Below the pieces are notes generated by a model. The model saw nothing but the letters and a program-made list of their open reading frames with translations. It made no database searches and had not been told where the DNA came from. A stretch of 64,000 nucleotides of DNA, from NCBI RefSeq assembly GCF_002243645.1, contig NZ_CP017704.1:1031501-1095500 (forward strand), written 5' to 3'. Positions 1 through 9,292 of this stretch are shown piece after piece. The position numbers were made by a program, and so were the translations under genes. This stretch comes from Peribacillus simplex NBRC 15720 = DSM 1321 (GTDB lineage Bacteria; Bacillota; Bacilli; Bacillales; DSM-1321). Each line of letters begins with the position of its first letter. The first letter of the stretch is position 1.

Positions 1-252
1 ATAGGGAATTCCCGGGTTTTTAACGATCAGCTCGAAACCCTCATCAAGAAGCTCGATTGGATGACTACCGCAGATGACTTTGATTCCCTGTTCAAGAAGT
101 CCCTGAGCCTCAGGATTTTCCGATAATGGCTTCATGTCATTAACCGTCACAAAAGCACCTAATTTATGTAGAAGCGAAGCTGCCATCACTCCGCTTTTTG
201 CCAAACCCAATACTAATATCTTTTTCTCTGAATACTTTACAGTCTCTTTCAA
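1..252 (-). CDS. murD: MurD, UDP-N-acetylmuramoylalanine--D-glutamate ligase (N-terminal part)
   Basis: This is the first 84 codons of the cytoplasmic ligase that adds D-glutamate to UDP-MurNAc-L-Ala; the rest lies beyond the window edge. The translation opens with [20 protein letters not shown], the N-terminal nucleotide-fold loop typical of MurD, and reaches the family signature KNPGIPY at the edge. The start is a TTG placed directly after the mraY stop codon, with an AGAGGTG ribosome-binding site inside the mraY end. Order mraY-murD matches the Bacillus dcw cluster. Identification rests on the motif and the context. Confidence 0.93.
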   Translation of the reverse strand, partial: MKETVKYSEKKILVLGLAKSGVMAASLLHKLGAFVTVNDMKPLSENPEAQGLLEQGIKVICGSHPIELLDEGFELIVKNPGIPY

Positions 253-1230
253 TTATATCCACACCTCTAAATAGATTCCGAGTACCGCACACAGCAGCCC
301 CACTGTCCAGAAAGTCACGACGACGCGCCATTCCGACCAGCCGGAAAGCTCATAATGGTGGTGAAGCGGACTCATTTTAAAAATACGTTTACCAGTCGTT
401 TTAAAAGATCCTACCTGCAGGATGACCGAGAGCGTCTCAATGACGAAGACTCCGCCAATGATTACCAGGAGGATTTCAAGCTTCGTTAACAAGGCGATGG
501 TTGCGATCGCTCCTCCAAGGGCCAAGGAACCCGTATCCCCCATGAAAACCTTTGCTGGATGTGCATTGAATACCAAAAATCCAAGTACTGCACCGACAAC
601 CGCCACCGAAAAAATAGCGACATCATATTGTGACTGACTCCAGGCCAAAATGGCAAAAGCCCCAAAGGCAATGGCTGATGTTCCTGATACAAGACCATCA
701 AGCCCATCCGTCAAATTGACGGCATTCGAAAAACCTACCAGCCAGAAAATAACGATAAACAGATAAAACCAGCCAAAATCAAAAGCAAAGTCCGTGCCTG
801 GAATCGTCAATTCAGGATTAAAACGGTCTGTCTGCTTAAAGACGAAGTAAAAGATGACCGAAATCACAATTTGTCCAAGCAGTTTTTGCTTGGAAGTCAG
901 TCCTAGGTTTCGCTTCATGACCACTTTGATGAAATCATCCAGGAAACCTAATAAACCAAATCCTAAAGTAACGAATAATAATAAATACGTTTCGGTTGAA
1001 GGTGCCGAAAATTTCAATGTCATGACTAGTGTTGCGATGGTAACAGATAATAATATGACCAAACCGCCCATTGTGGGTGTTCCCGTTTTCTTCAGATGCG
1101 ATTGTGGGCCTTCTTCCCTTATACTTTGCCCGAATTTCAATCTTCTTAAAAACGGGATGAAAATCGGCGAAAGAAGAACGGTTACTAAAAACGCCACCAA
1201 AATCGTATAAAAAATCACTTGTTCCAACAT
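253..1230 (-). CDS. mraY: MraY, phospho-N-acetylmuramoyl-pentapeptide transferase
   Basis: This integral membrane enzyme transfers phospho-MurNAc-pentapeptide from UDP to undecaprenyl phosphate, making lipid I. The 325-residue length is normal for Bacillus MraY. The visible active-site elements are the Asp pair in LDDF (residues 98-99), NLTDGLDGL (172-180) and the HHH motif (290-292). About ten hydrophobic segments run through the protein. It starts with ATG after a GGGAG site. It lies between murE and murD on the same strand, with murD translation starting immediately after its stop, so the two are probably translationally coupled. Confidence 0.97.
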   Translation of the reverse strand: MLEQVIFYTILVAFLVTVLLSPIFIPFLRRLKFGQSIREEGPQSHLKKTGTPTMGGLVILLSVTIATLVMTLKFSAPSTETYLLLFVTLGFGLLGFLDDFIKVVMKRNLGLTSKQKLLGQIVISVIFYFVFKQTDRFNPELTIPGTDFAFDFGWFYLFIVIFWLVGFSNAVNLTDGLDGLVSGTSAIAFGAFAILAWSQSQYDVAIFSVAVVGAVLGFLVFNAHPAKVFMGDTGSLALGGAIATIALLTKLEILLVIIGGVFVIETLSVILQVGSFKTTGKRIFKMSPLHHHYELSGWSEWRVVVTFWTVGLLCAVLGIYLEVWI

Positions 1231-1319
1231 TCCTTACTCCCTCATTCCTAACACAATTCAAATATAAAATTCTGCTTGATGTCTTTTCTTATTTGTTGCA
1301 GGGCAATTTCAGCGTTGGA

Positions 1320-2792
1320 TCAAACTGAACCCAAACGACTCTGAATCGCCTTTTCCGCTTCTTCACGGTCATCGAAGTGAAGCACTTCGTCACCGACCAA
1401 TTGATAGGTTTCATGACCTTTTCCAGCTATTAATATAACGTCGCCCTCTTCCGCCTTGGAAACAGCGTAAGCTATCGCCTGCCTGCGGTCTTCAATAACC
1501 GTATATTCTTTGCCCGCTACACCAGCTTCCATATCCCGCAGAATCTGGGCAGGATCTTCACTGCGTGGATTATCCGAAGTGAAGATCGGGTCAGTCGCCA
1601 AGCTGCATGCAATTTCGGCCATGATGGGACGCTTTGTCTTGTCTCGGTCCCCTCCGCAGCCCACTATCACAAAGATTTTCTTTCTAGCAAACTCACCAAC
1701 AGTCTTTAGAACATTTTCTAAACTGTCCGGAGTATGGGCATAGTCAACAATGACTGGAAAGTCCTGATTCGCTGTAATGAGCTCAAAACGGCCTGCAACA
1801 CCTTTTATTTCCTCGATGGATCTAATTGTCTCATCTAGATCGTTACCGGCGCACAAAGCAGCAGAGATGGCAGAGAGTACATTATAAACACTGAATTTAC
1901 CAATTAGCTTCAGCTGAATGTAACGCTCTTCTTTACCTGCTGTCAAGGTGAACGATGTGCCATTTGCATCAATTTTTATATCCTTGGCCCTGATATCTGC
2001 TTCTTTGTCTATGCCGTATGTTACGACTGTAGCAGCAGTCGCTTTAATGAAATCAGCTGTTGCCTCATCATCAGCATTAAGCACAGCATATTTAGGACGC
2101 TTTTCTATGTAAGCATTGCCGAGCTGTGAGAAAAATAAGGATTTTGCCTGCCTGTATCTGTCCATGGTTTTATGAAAATCCAAATGATCCTGTGTTAGAT
2201 TCGTAAAGACGGCAATATCATAGTCACAGCCATGGACGCGTCCAAGCTCAAGTGCATGCGATGAAACTTCCATTATGGCCGTGGTAACAGATGCTTCGGC
2301 CATTTCATGAAAAGCCTTCTGCAGCGTAACGCTATCTGGCGTCGTATTCTTAGTTTCATATACCGTATCGGCAATTTTTGTATACATCGTGCCAATCAAG
2401 CCTGTTTTTTCTTGTCGATCCTCGAAAATCTTTTCCAATAAGTGACTGGTCGTCGTCTTTCCATTCGTACCTGTAATTCCGATCAAGCGCATCTTTTGAG
2501 TCGGATGGCCATAGAATGCATCGGCAAGCACCGCCATCGCCCTGCTCGAATCCCTAACTACGATAACGGGAACATCGAGGTCAAGCGGCCTTTCGGCAAT
2601 GACTGCTGCAGCTCCATGTTCTACAGCAAGTTGGGCAAAATCATGACCATCAACTGTATAACCTTTTATACAAACAAATAAACTTCCGTCTATGACTTTA
2701 CGGTTATCATTTTCAATGGAGGTGATTTCAGGATTTTCTCCTTCATACGTAAATAAGGAGTGTAAATAAGATAGTAATTTGTGAAGCTTCAT
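1320..2792 (-). CDS. murE: MurE, UDP-MurNAc-L-Ala-D-Glu:meso-diaminopimelate ligase
   Basis: This cytoplasmic ATP-dependent ligase adds the third amino acid to the peptidoglycan stem peptide. At 490 residues it is full length. The P-loop [10 protein letters not shown] lies at residues 105-114 and the central Mur ligase segment contains [11 protein letters not shown]. The substrate-selecting motif is DNPR (407-410), the form associated with meso-diaminopimelate rather than lysine, which fits a Bacillus wall. It starts with ATG after GAGGGATGG. A hairpin in front of it (2898-2926) suggests it is partly separated from spoVD, and it may have its own promoter in the 158-base gap. Confidence 0.97.
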   Translation of the reverse strand: MKLHKLLSYLHSLFTYEGENPEITSIENDNRKVIDGSLFVCIKGYTVDGHDFAQLAVEHGAAAVIAERPLDLDVPVIVVRDSSRAMAVLADAFYGHPTQKMRLIGITGTNGKTTTSHLLEKIFEDRQEKTGLIGTMYTKIADTVYETKNTTPDSVTLQKAFHEMAEASVTTAIMEVSSHALELGRVHGCDYDIAVFTNLTQDHLDFHKTMDRYRQAKSLFFSQLGNAYIEKRPKYAVLNADDEATADFIKATAATVVTYGIDKEADIRAKDIKIDANGTSFTLTAGKEERYIQLKLIGKFSVYNVLSAISAALCAGNDLDETIRSIEEIKGVAGRFELITANQDFPVIVDYAHTPDSLENVLKTVGEFARKKIFVIVGCGGDRDKTKRPIMAEIACSLATDPIFTSDNPRSEDPAQILRDMEAGVAGKEYTVIEDRRQAIAYAVSKAEEGDVILIAGKGHETYQLVGDEVLHFDDREEAEKAIQSRLGSV

Positions 2793-2897
2793 TTTTCCAT
2801 CCCTCTCAACTTAATTTGAGGATTCATTATATGTGATTAGCCTTGGCTTGTCGAGAAACCAATTTCAATTATACGGGGTTATCCCGACTCCGTAAAC

Positions 2898-2926
2898 AAA
2901 GCGGCTGATGATTCTTCAGCCGCTTT
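2898..2926 (-). terminator. Hairpin between spoVD and murE
   Basis: An 11-bp perfect stem (AAAGCGGCTGA paired with TCAGCCGCTTT) around a 7-base loop lies 25 bases after the spoVD stop on the minus strand. The tail is only moderately T-rich (TTTGTTTAC), so it may be a leaky terminator that limits read-through from spoVD into murE. Confidence 0.7.
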
Positions 2927-2950
2927 AACTATTCATATATTATATTATAC

Positions 2951-4873
2951 TTATTCTGTATTTTCGCCAAGATAAATTCTTATTGTAGAGCCTTGTTTTA
3001 CTTTAACACCTGGATCCGGGGCTTGATTTATGACTTTATCCCCATTTCCGGCAATATCCAGCTTAAGGTCGATGAGCTGGGTTTGCAACTCTTTTTTGCT
3101 GAGACCCACAACGTCAGGTACCTCGACCATGACTGGATCCGTCCAGACCGTTTCCTTCTCAATCTGGTTTTTCCTTGGCTTGACGCCCATGGCCCTAAGT
3201 GAATCCTCCATGATATTACCAACGATCGGTGCGGCAACGACCCCGCCGAATTGTACCGTTCCTTTCGGATTATCCACAGCTATATAAACGACGATTTGCG
3301 GATCATCTGCTGGAGCGACACCAATGAATGAGAGAATATAATTATTTTCAAGGTATCTGCCATTTTCAGCTTTTTGGGCTGTACCCGTTTTCCCGCCGAC
3401 TCGGTACGACTCCACGAATGCTCCTTTACCGCTACCTTGGGCGACAACGGATTCAAGTGCTTCACGGACTTTCTTCGAGGTTGCCTCTGAAATCACCTTT
3501 TTCTTCGCCTGTGGGGTCTTTCGCATCAGAACTTCCCCATTTTTTGGATTCACCAGCTCCTTCGCGATATAAGGTGTATACAAAGTTCCGCCATTCACAG
3601 CCGCCGATACCGCTGTCACCTGCTGAATGGGCGTTACGGCTACTCCTTGTCCAAACGCGGTCGTTGCCTGCTCAACCGGACCCACTTGATCCATGTTGAA
3701 CATGATTCCTTTTCCTTCTCCGGTTAAATCAATCCCCGTCTTTTGCCCAAACCCGAAATCATTTATATATTTAAACAGCTTGTCTTTACCAAGCCGGTTC
3801 CCTAATTCTACAAAACCAGGGTTACATGAGTTCTCGACGACTTCAAGAAAAGTTTGGTCCCCATGTCCTCCGCTTTTCCAGCAATGCAGTGTAGAACCTG
3901 ACACTTCCACATGTCCGGAATCATAAAAATGCTCCTTTTGTAAGTCGACCTTCCCTTCTTCAAGCGCCGCAGCAAGCGTGATGATCTTAAAAGTCGAACC
4001 TGGTTCATATATACTCCAAACTGGTAAATTACGATTATACACTTCTGAAGGTACATTTTGAAAATTAGCCGGGTCGAAGGTTGGCCTGCTTGACATTGCC
4101 AATATTTCCCCTGTATTTGGGTCCATTGCAATGGCGATTAAACCATCGGGGTCATATGTCGCCTCCGCATTATCGAGCTCCCTCTCCACAATTGTCTGGA
4201 TTTTGCTATCGATGGTAAGCTTCAAGTTATCACCATCAACAGGGGGCTTATAGTCATCGGCCATATTCTCAAGCCTTTTCCCTTTGGCATCCGAGTAAAA
4301 TTTAACGAATCCTTTTTCCCCACTTAGTTCCTTATCATAAGACAATTCAACACCCATCAACCCTTGATTGTCAGAGCCAGTAAAGCCAAGAACATGCGAA
4401 AGGTATTCACCAAATGGGTAATGGCGCTTTGAATCTTCAGCGATATAAACGCCCTTTATCCCTAATGCTTTAATTTCCTTCGCCTTTTCATGAGATATCT
4501 TTCTGCCTTCCGGAATTCTGACGCTCATCGCCTGTTTCGTTAACCATTGATAAGCCTTTTCCTTTGTCATATCCAATATTGAAGCAAGCTGTTCCGCCGT
4601 CTCCCCAGGATTCTCAATCTGTCTTGGGATGACATAGACTGTTGGCGCAGATATATTCGTTGCCAGCTCGACACCATTCCGATCCAGAATTTCTCCTCGT
4701 TTGGCCTCAAAAGGAATATTCCTGCTCCAGGAATCTTTAGCCAGCCCCGTCAACTTATCCCCTAGATAAAACTGTACAATTCCCAATCGGATATCAATGA
4801 TAAAAAAAACAACGATACCGATAGCCAATGCGATTGCCAGCCGTTTTCGGACAGTAACATTCGAAACACGCAA
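2951..4873 (-). CDS. spoVD: SpoVD, sporulation-specific class B penicillin-binding protein
   Basis: A transpeptidase anchored in the membrane by one N-terminal segment; in Bacillus it makes spore cortex peptidoglycan with the SEDS protein SpoVE. I place the start at TTG 4873 (translation LRVSNVTVRKRL), 7-8 bases after GGAGGTG. This gives 640 residues, near the usual size, whereas a longer frame from 4966 runs through the upstream terminator. Visible motifs are STFK (Ser about 293), SCN (about 349) and KTGTAQ (about 495), then a single C-terminal PASTA domain (about 581-640). The single PASTA domain, the gene order and the terminators on both sides distinguish it from pbpB. Confidence 0.95.
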   Translation of the reverse strand: MRVSNVTVRKRLAIALAIGIVVFFIIDIRLGIVQFYLGDKLTGLAKDSWSRNIPFEAKRGEILDRNGVELATNISAPTVYVIPRQIENPGETAEQLASILDMTKEKAYQWLTKQAMSVRIPEGRKISHEKAKEIKALGIKGVYIAEDSKRHYPFGEYLSHVLGFTGSDNQGLMGVELSYDKELSGEKGFVKFYSDAKGKRLENMADDYKPPVDGDNLKLTIDSKIQTIVERELDNAEATYDPDGLIAIAMDPNTGEILAMSSRPTFDPANFQNVPSEVYNRNLPVWSIYEPGSTFKIITLAAALEEGKVDLQKEHFYDSGHVEVSGSTLHCWKSGGHGDQTFLEVVENSCNPGFVELGNRLGKDKLFKYINDFGFGQKTGIDLTGEGKGIMFNMDQVGPVEQATTAFGQGVAVTPIQQVTAVSAAVNGGTLYTPYIAKELVNPKNGEVLMRKTPQAKKKVISEATSKKVREALESVVAQGSGKGAFVESYRVGGKTGTAQKAENGRYLENNYILSFIGVAPADDPQIVVYIAVDNPKGTVQFGGVVAAPIVGNIMEDSLRAMGVKPRKNQIEKETVWTDPVMVEVPDVVGLSKKELQTQLIDLKLDIAGNGDKVINQAPDPGVKVKQGSTIRIYLGENTE

Positions 4874-4951
4874 AAAAAGGCACCTCCATTTCATACATGC
4901 TTCAATATATGCTTGTCTACTCGACGCTAGACTAGAAACTTCGAAAGAATT

Positions 4952-4981
4952 AAAGAGGGGATCCATTTGGATCCCCTCTTT
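4952..4981 (-). terminator. Terminator between pbpB and spoVD
   Basis: A 13-bp perfect stem (AAAGAGGGGATCC with its complement) and a 4-base loop sit just after the pbpB stop. On the minus strand it is followed by TTTAATTCTTT. It would separate vegetative pbpB transcription from sporulation-controlled spoVD. Confidence 0.85.
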
Positions 4982-4985
4982 ATCA

Positions 4986-7142
4986 TCACTCTGTTTTCTC
5001 TTTTGTCGGTATATCTTTACCAGCTCCTTCAGGCTGGGATAATTTTATATTGAAGGTCTCTCCTTCATTAACCTTTTTCCCGGCCTCAAGACTCTGTTTA
5101 CTCACATATCCGGTACCTTCAGTTTTCAGATCCAGTTTTGCAACCTTAGCCAATTTCATAACATCGCGCAGGGACCATCCCTTCATGTCAGGAACTTTCA
5201 TTTCGCCTTCCGTCCTCAGGATTATCTTTTCACCCTGTAAGAGTATGCTCCCTGCTTTTGGGGATTGATCGAGCACTTTACGTCCACTTCCGATCGTACT
5301 TACATCATAACCAAGTTCCTTCAGTTCTTTGACAGCTGAACTCTCGGTTTGATTCGTATAGTCAACGATTTTATTTGCTTCTTGTTTTTTAACATCAGAA
5401 GGTTTGATGTTTAGATATTGCAGGCTATTTTGCATGACAGGATTAAATATCTCTGACAATGGATCAGCCCCAACATAAGAAACACCTAACTTCGGCTGCT
5501 TGACCGCCACATACATGACCAACTGCGGATCATCTTTTGGAGCCATACCTAAAAAGGAGAATACATAGTTATTTTTCCCTTCTAAATATCTACCTGTCGG
5601 ACCCGCAATTTGTGCAGTACCGGTTTTCCCCGCTACTTTATATCCATCAATGGCATATTTTTTCCCTGTTCCTTTTTTCGCGGAAATTACCGTTTCCAAA
5701 TAATCACGTACTTGTTTTGCAGTTTCTTCCGAAATCGGTTGCCCTGTCACTTTCGGCTTTGTCGTTTTCAAAATTTTTCCGGTATCCTGATCGGAAATGC
5801 TTTTTATCACGTACGGCCGCATCATTTTTCCGTCGTTGGCTATTGCGGATGCAGCTTGGATTTGTTGAATCGGTGTAATGGTTGAACCCTGTCCAAAGGA
5901 AGTAGTAACTTTTTCAAGTTTATACTTGTATTGAATTTTACCGGTTATCTCGTTCGGCAGGTCAATTCCCGTTTTTTTATCAAATCCGAACTTAGTCAAA
6001 TACTCACGGAAAGTATCCTCTCCTATCTTATCCATTGCAAGAGTAGCAAAAGCGACGTTGGAGGAACGTTGAACCCCTTCAAGAAAGGTCATGCTCTTCC
6101 CTCTTTCGATTCCGCTATGATCTCCGATTTTCCCCGATCCGGCTTTGTAGGTTCCAGCAACAAAACTTTCATTCGGATTAAAGACCCCTTCCTCAACAGC
6201 CGCGGCAAGGGTGAATGTTTTCATGGTTGATCCCGGTTCGAAGGTTTCTTCAATAGCCAGGTTACGCCATGTATCCGTAAGCCCGACTTTCGTTGTCGGA
6301 TGGAAGGTAGGCCTTTGCCCCATCGCCACAATCTCCCCCGTTTTGGGATTGGAGACAATCGCTATGATTTGCTCGGGATCGTATTTTTCCTGCACTTTGC
6401 TCATCGAATCTTCCAGGAACGTTTGTATTTTCTTGTCGATTGTAAGCATGACATCATTGCCATTATCCGGAGCAACAACCTTTTCCTCTTTATCCGGTAA
6501 GAGGAAGCCCCATGAGTCACTGTCATATGTCAGCTTCCCATCCGTTTCCTGCAATTCTTTATTGAGGTACTTTTCGATGCCGAACTTACCAGCCATTTCT
6601 CCCGTTTCTTCATCCTTTTCTACATAGCCAATCAGATGGGAAGCGAAAATCCCATTAGGATAAAATCGTTTATTGGTTCTTCCGAATGTAATTCCCGGCA
6701 GTTCCAATTTTTCTATTTTCTGCTTGACGACCTGAGTCAAATCCTTGCCGGCACTGCCAAACTCCACCTGGTATGCCCCTTTTTTCGTAAGTCTTTCATA
6801 GATGTCCTGTTCATCCATGTCGATATATTTAGCAAGCTTATTCGCGGTCATCTCCGGATCCTTGACATGCTCATGCTCCTTTTCACTGAGTACAGCCCTT
6901 AAGATATAGGAGGAAGTATCCTCGGCGATGACTTCACCTTTTGTATCGAGTATGCTTCCCCTTTTTGCTTCTATGATCTGTTTTTTTTCATATTTCTTGT
7001 CGATTTTTGAAGCCAGAACCTCCCCGCCTGCTGTACCTGTCACCTGAATATACAAAAAGCGGCAGACTAACACAAAAAAGAGCAGGCCGAATAAGAAGAA
7101 TAATCCGGCTGCCCCATGCTTCATATTTTTTTGTTTCTGCAT
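4986..7142 (-). CDS. pbpB: PBP2B, divisome class B penicillin-binding protein (FtsI type)
   Basis: Septal peptidoglycan transpeptidase; it acts in the divisome with FtsW and the FtsL-DivIB-DivIC group. The 718-residue protein has one N-terminal membrane segment (about 11-34), a dimerisation region containing RGSILD (about 61-66), and the transpeptidase motifs STMK (Ser305), SSN (about 360-362) and KTGTAQ (Lys506). Two PASTA domains occupy the last 130 residues. ATG follows the ftsL stop by two bases, with AAGGGTG inside the end of ftsL, so the two are probably coupled. B. subtilis PBP2B has almost the same length and order. Confidence 0.96.
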   Translation of the reverse strand: MQKQKNMKHGAAGLFFLFGLLFFVLVCRFLYIQVTGTAGGEVLASKIDKKYEKKQIIEAKRGSILDTKGEVIAEDTSSYILRAVLSEKEHEHVKDPEMTANKLAKYIDMDEQDIYERLTKKGAYQVEFGSAGKDLTQVVKQKIEKLELPGITFGRTNKRFYPNGIFASHLIGYVEKDEETGEMAGKFGIEKYLNKELQETDGKLTYDSDSWGFLLPDKEEKVVAPDNGNDVMLTIDKKIQTFLEDSMSKVQEKYDPEQIIAIVSNPKTGEIVAMGQRPTFHPTTKVGLTDTWRNLAIEETFEPGSTMKTFTLAAAVEEGVFNPNESFVAGTYKAGSGKIGDHSGIERGKSMTFLEGVQRSSNVAFATLAMDKIGEDTFREYLTKFGFDKKTGIDLPNEITGKIQYKYKLEKVTTSFGQGSTITPIQQIQAASAIANDGKMMRPYVIKSISDQDTGKILKTTKPKVTGQPISEETAKQVRDYLETVISAKKGTGKKYAIDGYKVAGKTGTAQIAGPTGRYLEGKNNYVFSFLGMAPKDDPQLVMYVAVKQPKLGVSYVGADPLSEIFNPVMQNSLQYLNIKPSDVKKQEANKIVDYTNQTESSAVKELKELGYDVSTIGSGRKVLDQSPKAGSILLQGEKIILRTEGEMKVPDMKGWSLRDVMKLAKVAKLDLKTEGTGYVSKQSLEAGKKVNEGETFNIKLSQPEGAGKDIPTKEKTE

Positions 7143-7144
7143 TA

Positions 7145-7501
7145 TTACTGCACACCCTTCACATTATTCTCATTTAACTTGAACCCTAGCGCTGCAGCTT
7201 TTTTCCAAATTCTCTCGTATGTACTAAGTTCAGCAACCTGCACTTTCAAATCATCATTCACTTTACCCTGTTCCTCAATCGAAGTTTCCACTAGTTGGAT
7301 CTCTTTATTCGTTTCATAGATGGCCGCTTGATTAGAGACTATTTTCACTCCCATAAAGGTAACCATGATAGCAAGGGCACATAGTAAGAAAACTTCACCA
7401 ATGGATATCTTCGCTTTACGGATGACCACTGTTTGTTGTGTCTGTTGCTGCTGTTGGTCTTCATATTGCTGTTCTTGTATTTTTTTGGCTATGGAACTCA
7501 T
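7145..7501 (-). CDS. ftsL: FtsL, cell-division protein
   Basis: Small bitopic membrane protein of the divisome that bridges PBP2B with DivIB/DivIC. It has 118 residues: a polar, Gln-rich cytoplasmic tail (QQQYEDQQQQQTQQ), one membrane segment (about 33-56, IGEVFLLCALAIMVTFMGVK), then an extracytoplasmic coiled-coil region (NKEIQLVETSIEEQGKVND). FtsL sequences diverge quickly, so the call rests on topology, length and its place between rsmH and pbpB. It starts with ATG after GGGGGAAC. Confidence 0.92.
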   Translation of the reverse strand: MSSIAKKIQEQQYEDQQQQQTQQTVVIRKAKISIGEVFLLCALAIMVTFMGVKIVSNQAAIYETNKEIQLVETSIEEQGKVNDDLKVQVAELSTYERIWKKAAALGFKLNENNVKGVQ

Positions 7502-7533
7502 TCATGTTCCCCCTTACTGTTTTTTTTCTGTAA

Positions 7534-8466
7534 TTATTGCTTTTCGGCGATTCTTAGCTTAGCCGACCGGGAACGATTATTCCCTTCCAATTCTTCTTCT
7601 GAAGGTAAAATCGGTTTTCTCGTAATTATTTTCATAGGTGGCTTGAATTCATCCGGGATAACTGGAAGTCCAGGCGGAAGGTCCGGAAGGGCACTAGCTT
7701 TTTTAAATACCGTTTTACAAATTCTATCTTCAAGCGAATGGAACGTAATGACAGATATTCTTCCTTCTTTATCCAAAAGCGATATGGCTTGCTCTAAGGA
7801 ATCTTCAAAGACACCAAGTTCGTCATTCACAGCGATTCTTATTGCTTGGAACACTCGTTTCGCAGGGTGTCCGCCTTTACGTCTTGCCGGGGCCGGTATC
7901 CCATCCTTAATTAATTCCACAAGCTCAAACGTCGTTTCAATTGGTTTTATTTCACGTGCCGCTTCAATTTTCCTTGCAATTTGTTTCGAAAACTTTTCTT
8001 CTCCATATTGAAAGAAAATTCTCAGCAAATCATGGAATGACCAAGTATTCACGACATCATAGGCAGTAATGGCAGCACTTTGGTCCATCCTCATATCCAA
8101 AGGTGCATCATGGTTATAGCTAAAACCACGCTCTGGTGTATCCAATTGTGGGGATGACACGCCTAAATCATATAGGATCCCGTCCACTTTCTCGATTCCC
8201 CGGGCATTCAACTCTTCTTTTAAGTATTTAAAATTATTAGGAACAAGAACAATACGTTCGCCATAGCTTTCCAATTTTTCCTTAGCATTCCTAATCGCCG
8301 TTTCGTCCTGGTCAAAAGCATAAAGCCTACCCTTGTCAGAGAGCTGTGAAAGTAAGTATTCGCTGTGACCGGCTCCTCCTAAAGTACAATCCACATAAAT
8401 TCCATCAGGTTTGATGTTCAATCCATCAACCGTCTCTTTTAATAACACTGTTGTATGTTGAAACAT
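7534..8466 (-). CDS. rsmH: RsmH (MraW), 16S rRNA m4C1402 methyltransferase
   Basis: S-adenosylmethionine-dependent enzyme that methylates N4 of C1402 in 16S rRNA. The translation from the chosen ATG (8466) begins [16 protein letters not shown], as in other Bacillus RsmH, and gives 310 residues. AAGGA lies 8 bases upstream; an ATG three codons earlier lacks that spacing. The SAM-binding signature [14 protein letters not shown] (about residues 27-40) and [14 protein letters not shown] are visible. It is the second gene of the dcw cluster. Confidence 0.96.
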   Translation of the reverse strand: MFQHTTVLLKETVDGLNIKPDGIYVDCTLGGAGHSEYLLSQLSDKGRLYAFDQDETAIRNAKEKLESYGERIVLVPNNFKYLKEELNARGIEKVDGILYDLGVSSPQLDTPERGFSYNHDAPLDMRMDQSAAITAYDVVNTWSFHDLLRIFFQYGEEKFSKQIARKIEAAREIKPIETTFELVELIKDGIPAPARRKGGHPAKRVFQAIRIAVNDELGVFEDSLEQAISLLDKEGRISVITFHSLEDRICKTVFKKASALPDLPPGLPVIPDEFKPPMKIITRKPILPSEEELEGNNRSRSAKLRIAEKQ

Positions 8467-8518
8467 GCTAGACATCCTTCCAATCGGTTATTGAGTGACT
8501 CTATTTCTGAGGGCAGCC

Positions 8519-8950
8519 TTAAATATCAAAGCCAATCATATTTTCTGCTATCTCAGCGAAAGAATCCTCCGAAGCTGAAAAATAGTTTTCCCAAAGGGAT
8601 TTGCTCCAAATCTCAATACGATTGGTAACACCAAGAATTACACATTCTTTTTCCAATTGGCCATATGAAGTAAGCGGCGTGGGGATATTAATTCGCCCTT
8701 GTTTATCAATTTCGCATTCTGTAGCTGCAGAAAAGAAAAAACGGGTAAAGGCTCGGGCATCTTTTTTTGTTAAAGGCAGGGCTTTCAGCTTTTCTTCAAG
8801 CAGCTTCCACTCTTCCATAGGGTAACCAAATAAACATTGATCGAGTCCGCGGGTAAGGACAAATTGCTCCCCAAGATTTTCCCTGAATTTCACTGGGACT
8901 ATCAAACGGCCCTTTATATCGATGTTATGATGGTACTCTCCCATGAACAT
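8519..8950 (-). CDS. mraZ: MraZ, dcw-cluster regulator
   Basis: DNA-binding protein of the MraZ/SpoVT-AbrB fold that binds repeats in front of its own operon. From ATG 8950 the protein is 143 residues and begins [15 protein letters not shown], the family's usual start. Both internal repeats are visible: [14 protein letters not shown] near the N-terminus and [12 protein letters not shown] in the second half. A GTG five codons upstream is in frame but would give an atypical N-terminus. It is the first gene of the cluster, with MraZ-type repeats upstream (8981-9005). Confidence 0.95.
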   Translation of the reverse strand: MFMGEYHHNIDIKGRLIVPVKFRENLGEQFVLTRGLDQCLFGYPMEEWKLLEEKLKALPLTKKDARAFTRFFFSAATECEIDKQGRINIPTPLTSYGQLEKECVILGVTNRIEIWSKSLWENYFSASEDSFAEIAENMIGFDI

Positions 8951-8980
8951 ACCCACTACCCCCACATTCTAATCTCAGAG

Positions 8981-9005
8981 TACCACATTCCCCCACCTTT
9001 CTCCA
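8981..9005 (-). promoter_or_regulatory. Candidate MraZ binding repeats and mra promoter region
   Basis: Read on the minus strand, three TGG-starting 5-mers, TGGAG, TGGGG and TGGTA, lie at 9005-9001, 8995-8991 and 8985-8981. They are spaced exactly 10 bases apart and end 31 bases before mraZ. MraZ proteins studied elsewhere bind TGGGN repeats with 5-base spacers, and the spacing here fits. The last repeat runs into TGGTACTCT, a possible extended -10. No good -35 is visible, so the promoter call is weaker than the repeat call. Confidence 0.6.
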
Positions 9006-9170
9006 CTTGTTTTTACTTTCTCTTTCCAAGTAAAAATTCCCTTCTTTTCTACTTAAGTTTATTTAGCCAAATTATTCAAAGAAACGTGCATTTCCCTCGA
9101 ATGGACTCAGACTAGGACGCAGTCCCACTATTACTGTCGAAGCACTACCTGACAAGTGCTCAGGAAACAG

Positions 9171-9203
9171 AAAAAAGACAGGCTTTAGCACCTGTCTTTT
9201 TTT
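9171..9203 (-). terminator. Terminator after bshC
   Basis: Stem AGACAGG/CCTGTCT extended by flanking A and T runs. On the minus strand it ends in TTTTTT. It lies 90 bases after the bshC stop and upstream of the mra promoter region, isolating the two. Confidence 0.88.
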
Positions 9204-9292
9204 CACTTTTTAATCCCTCCGTCAGGATTGGTATGCGGCAACCCTATTCATAGTGATTTGTCCGCCACTTTTCCCCAAAACGGATGGTTTTT

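Noticed and set aside
4874-4966. In-frame N-terminal extension of SpoVD by 31 residues
   Set aside because: It runs through the pbpB-spoVD terminator and ends at a weak start; GGAGGTG before TTG 4873 and family length favour the shorter protein.
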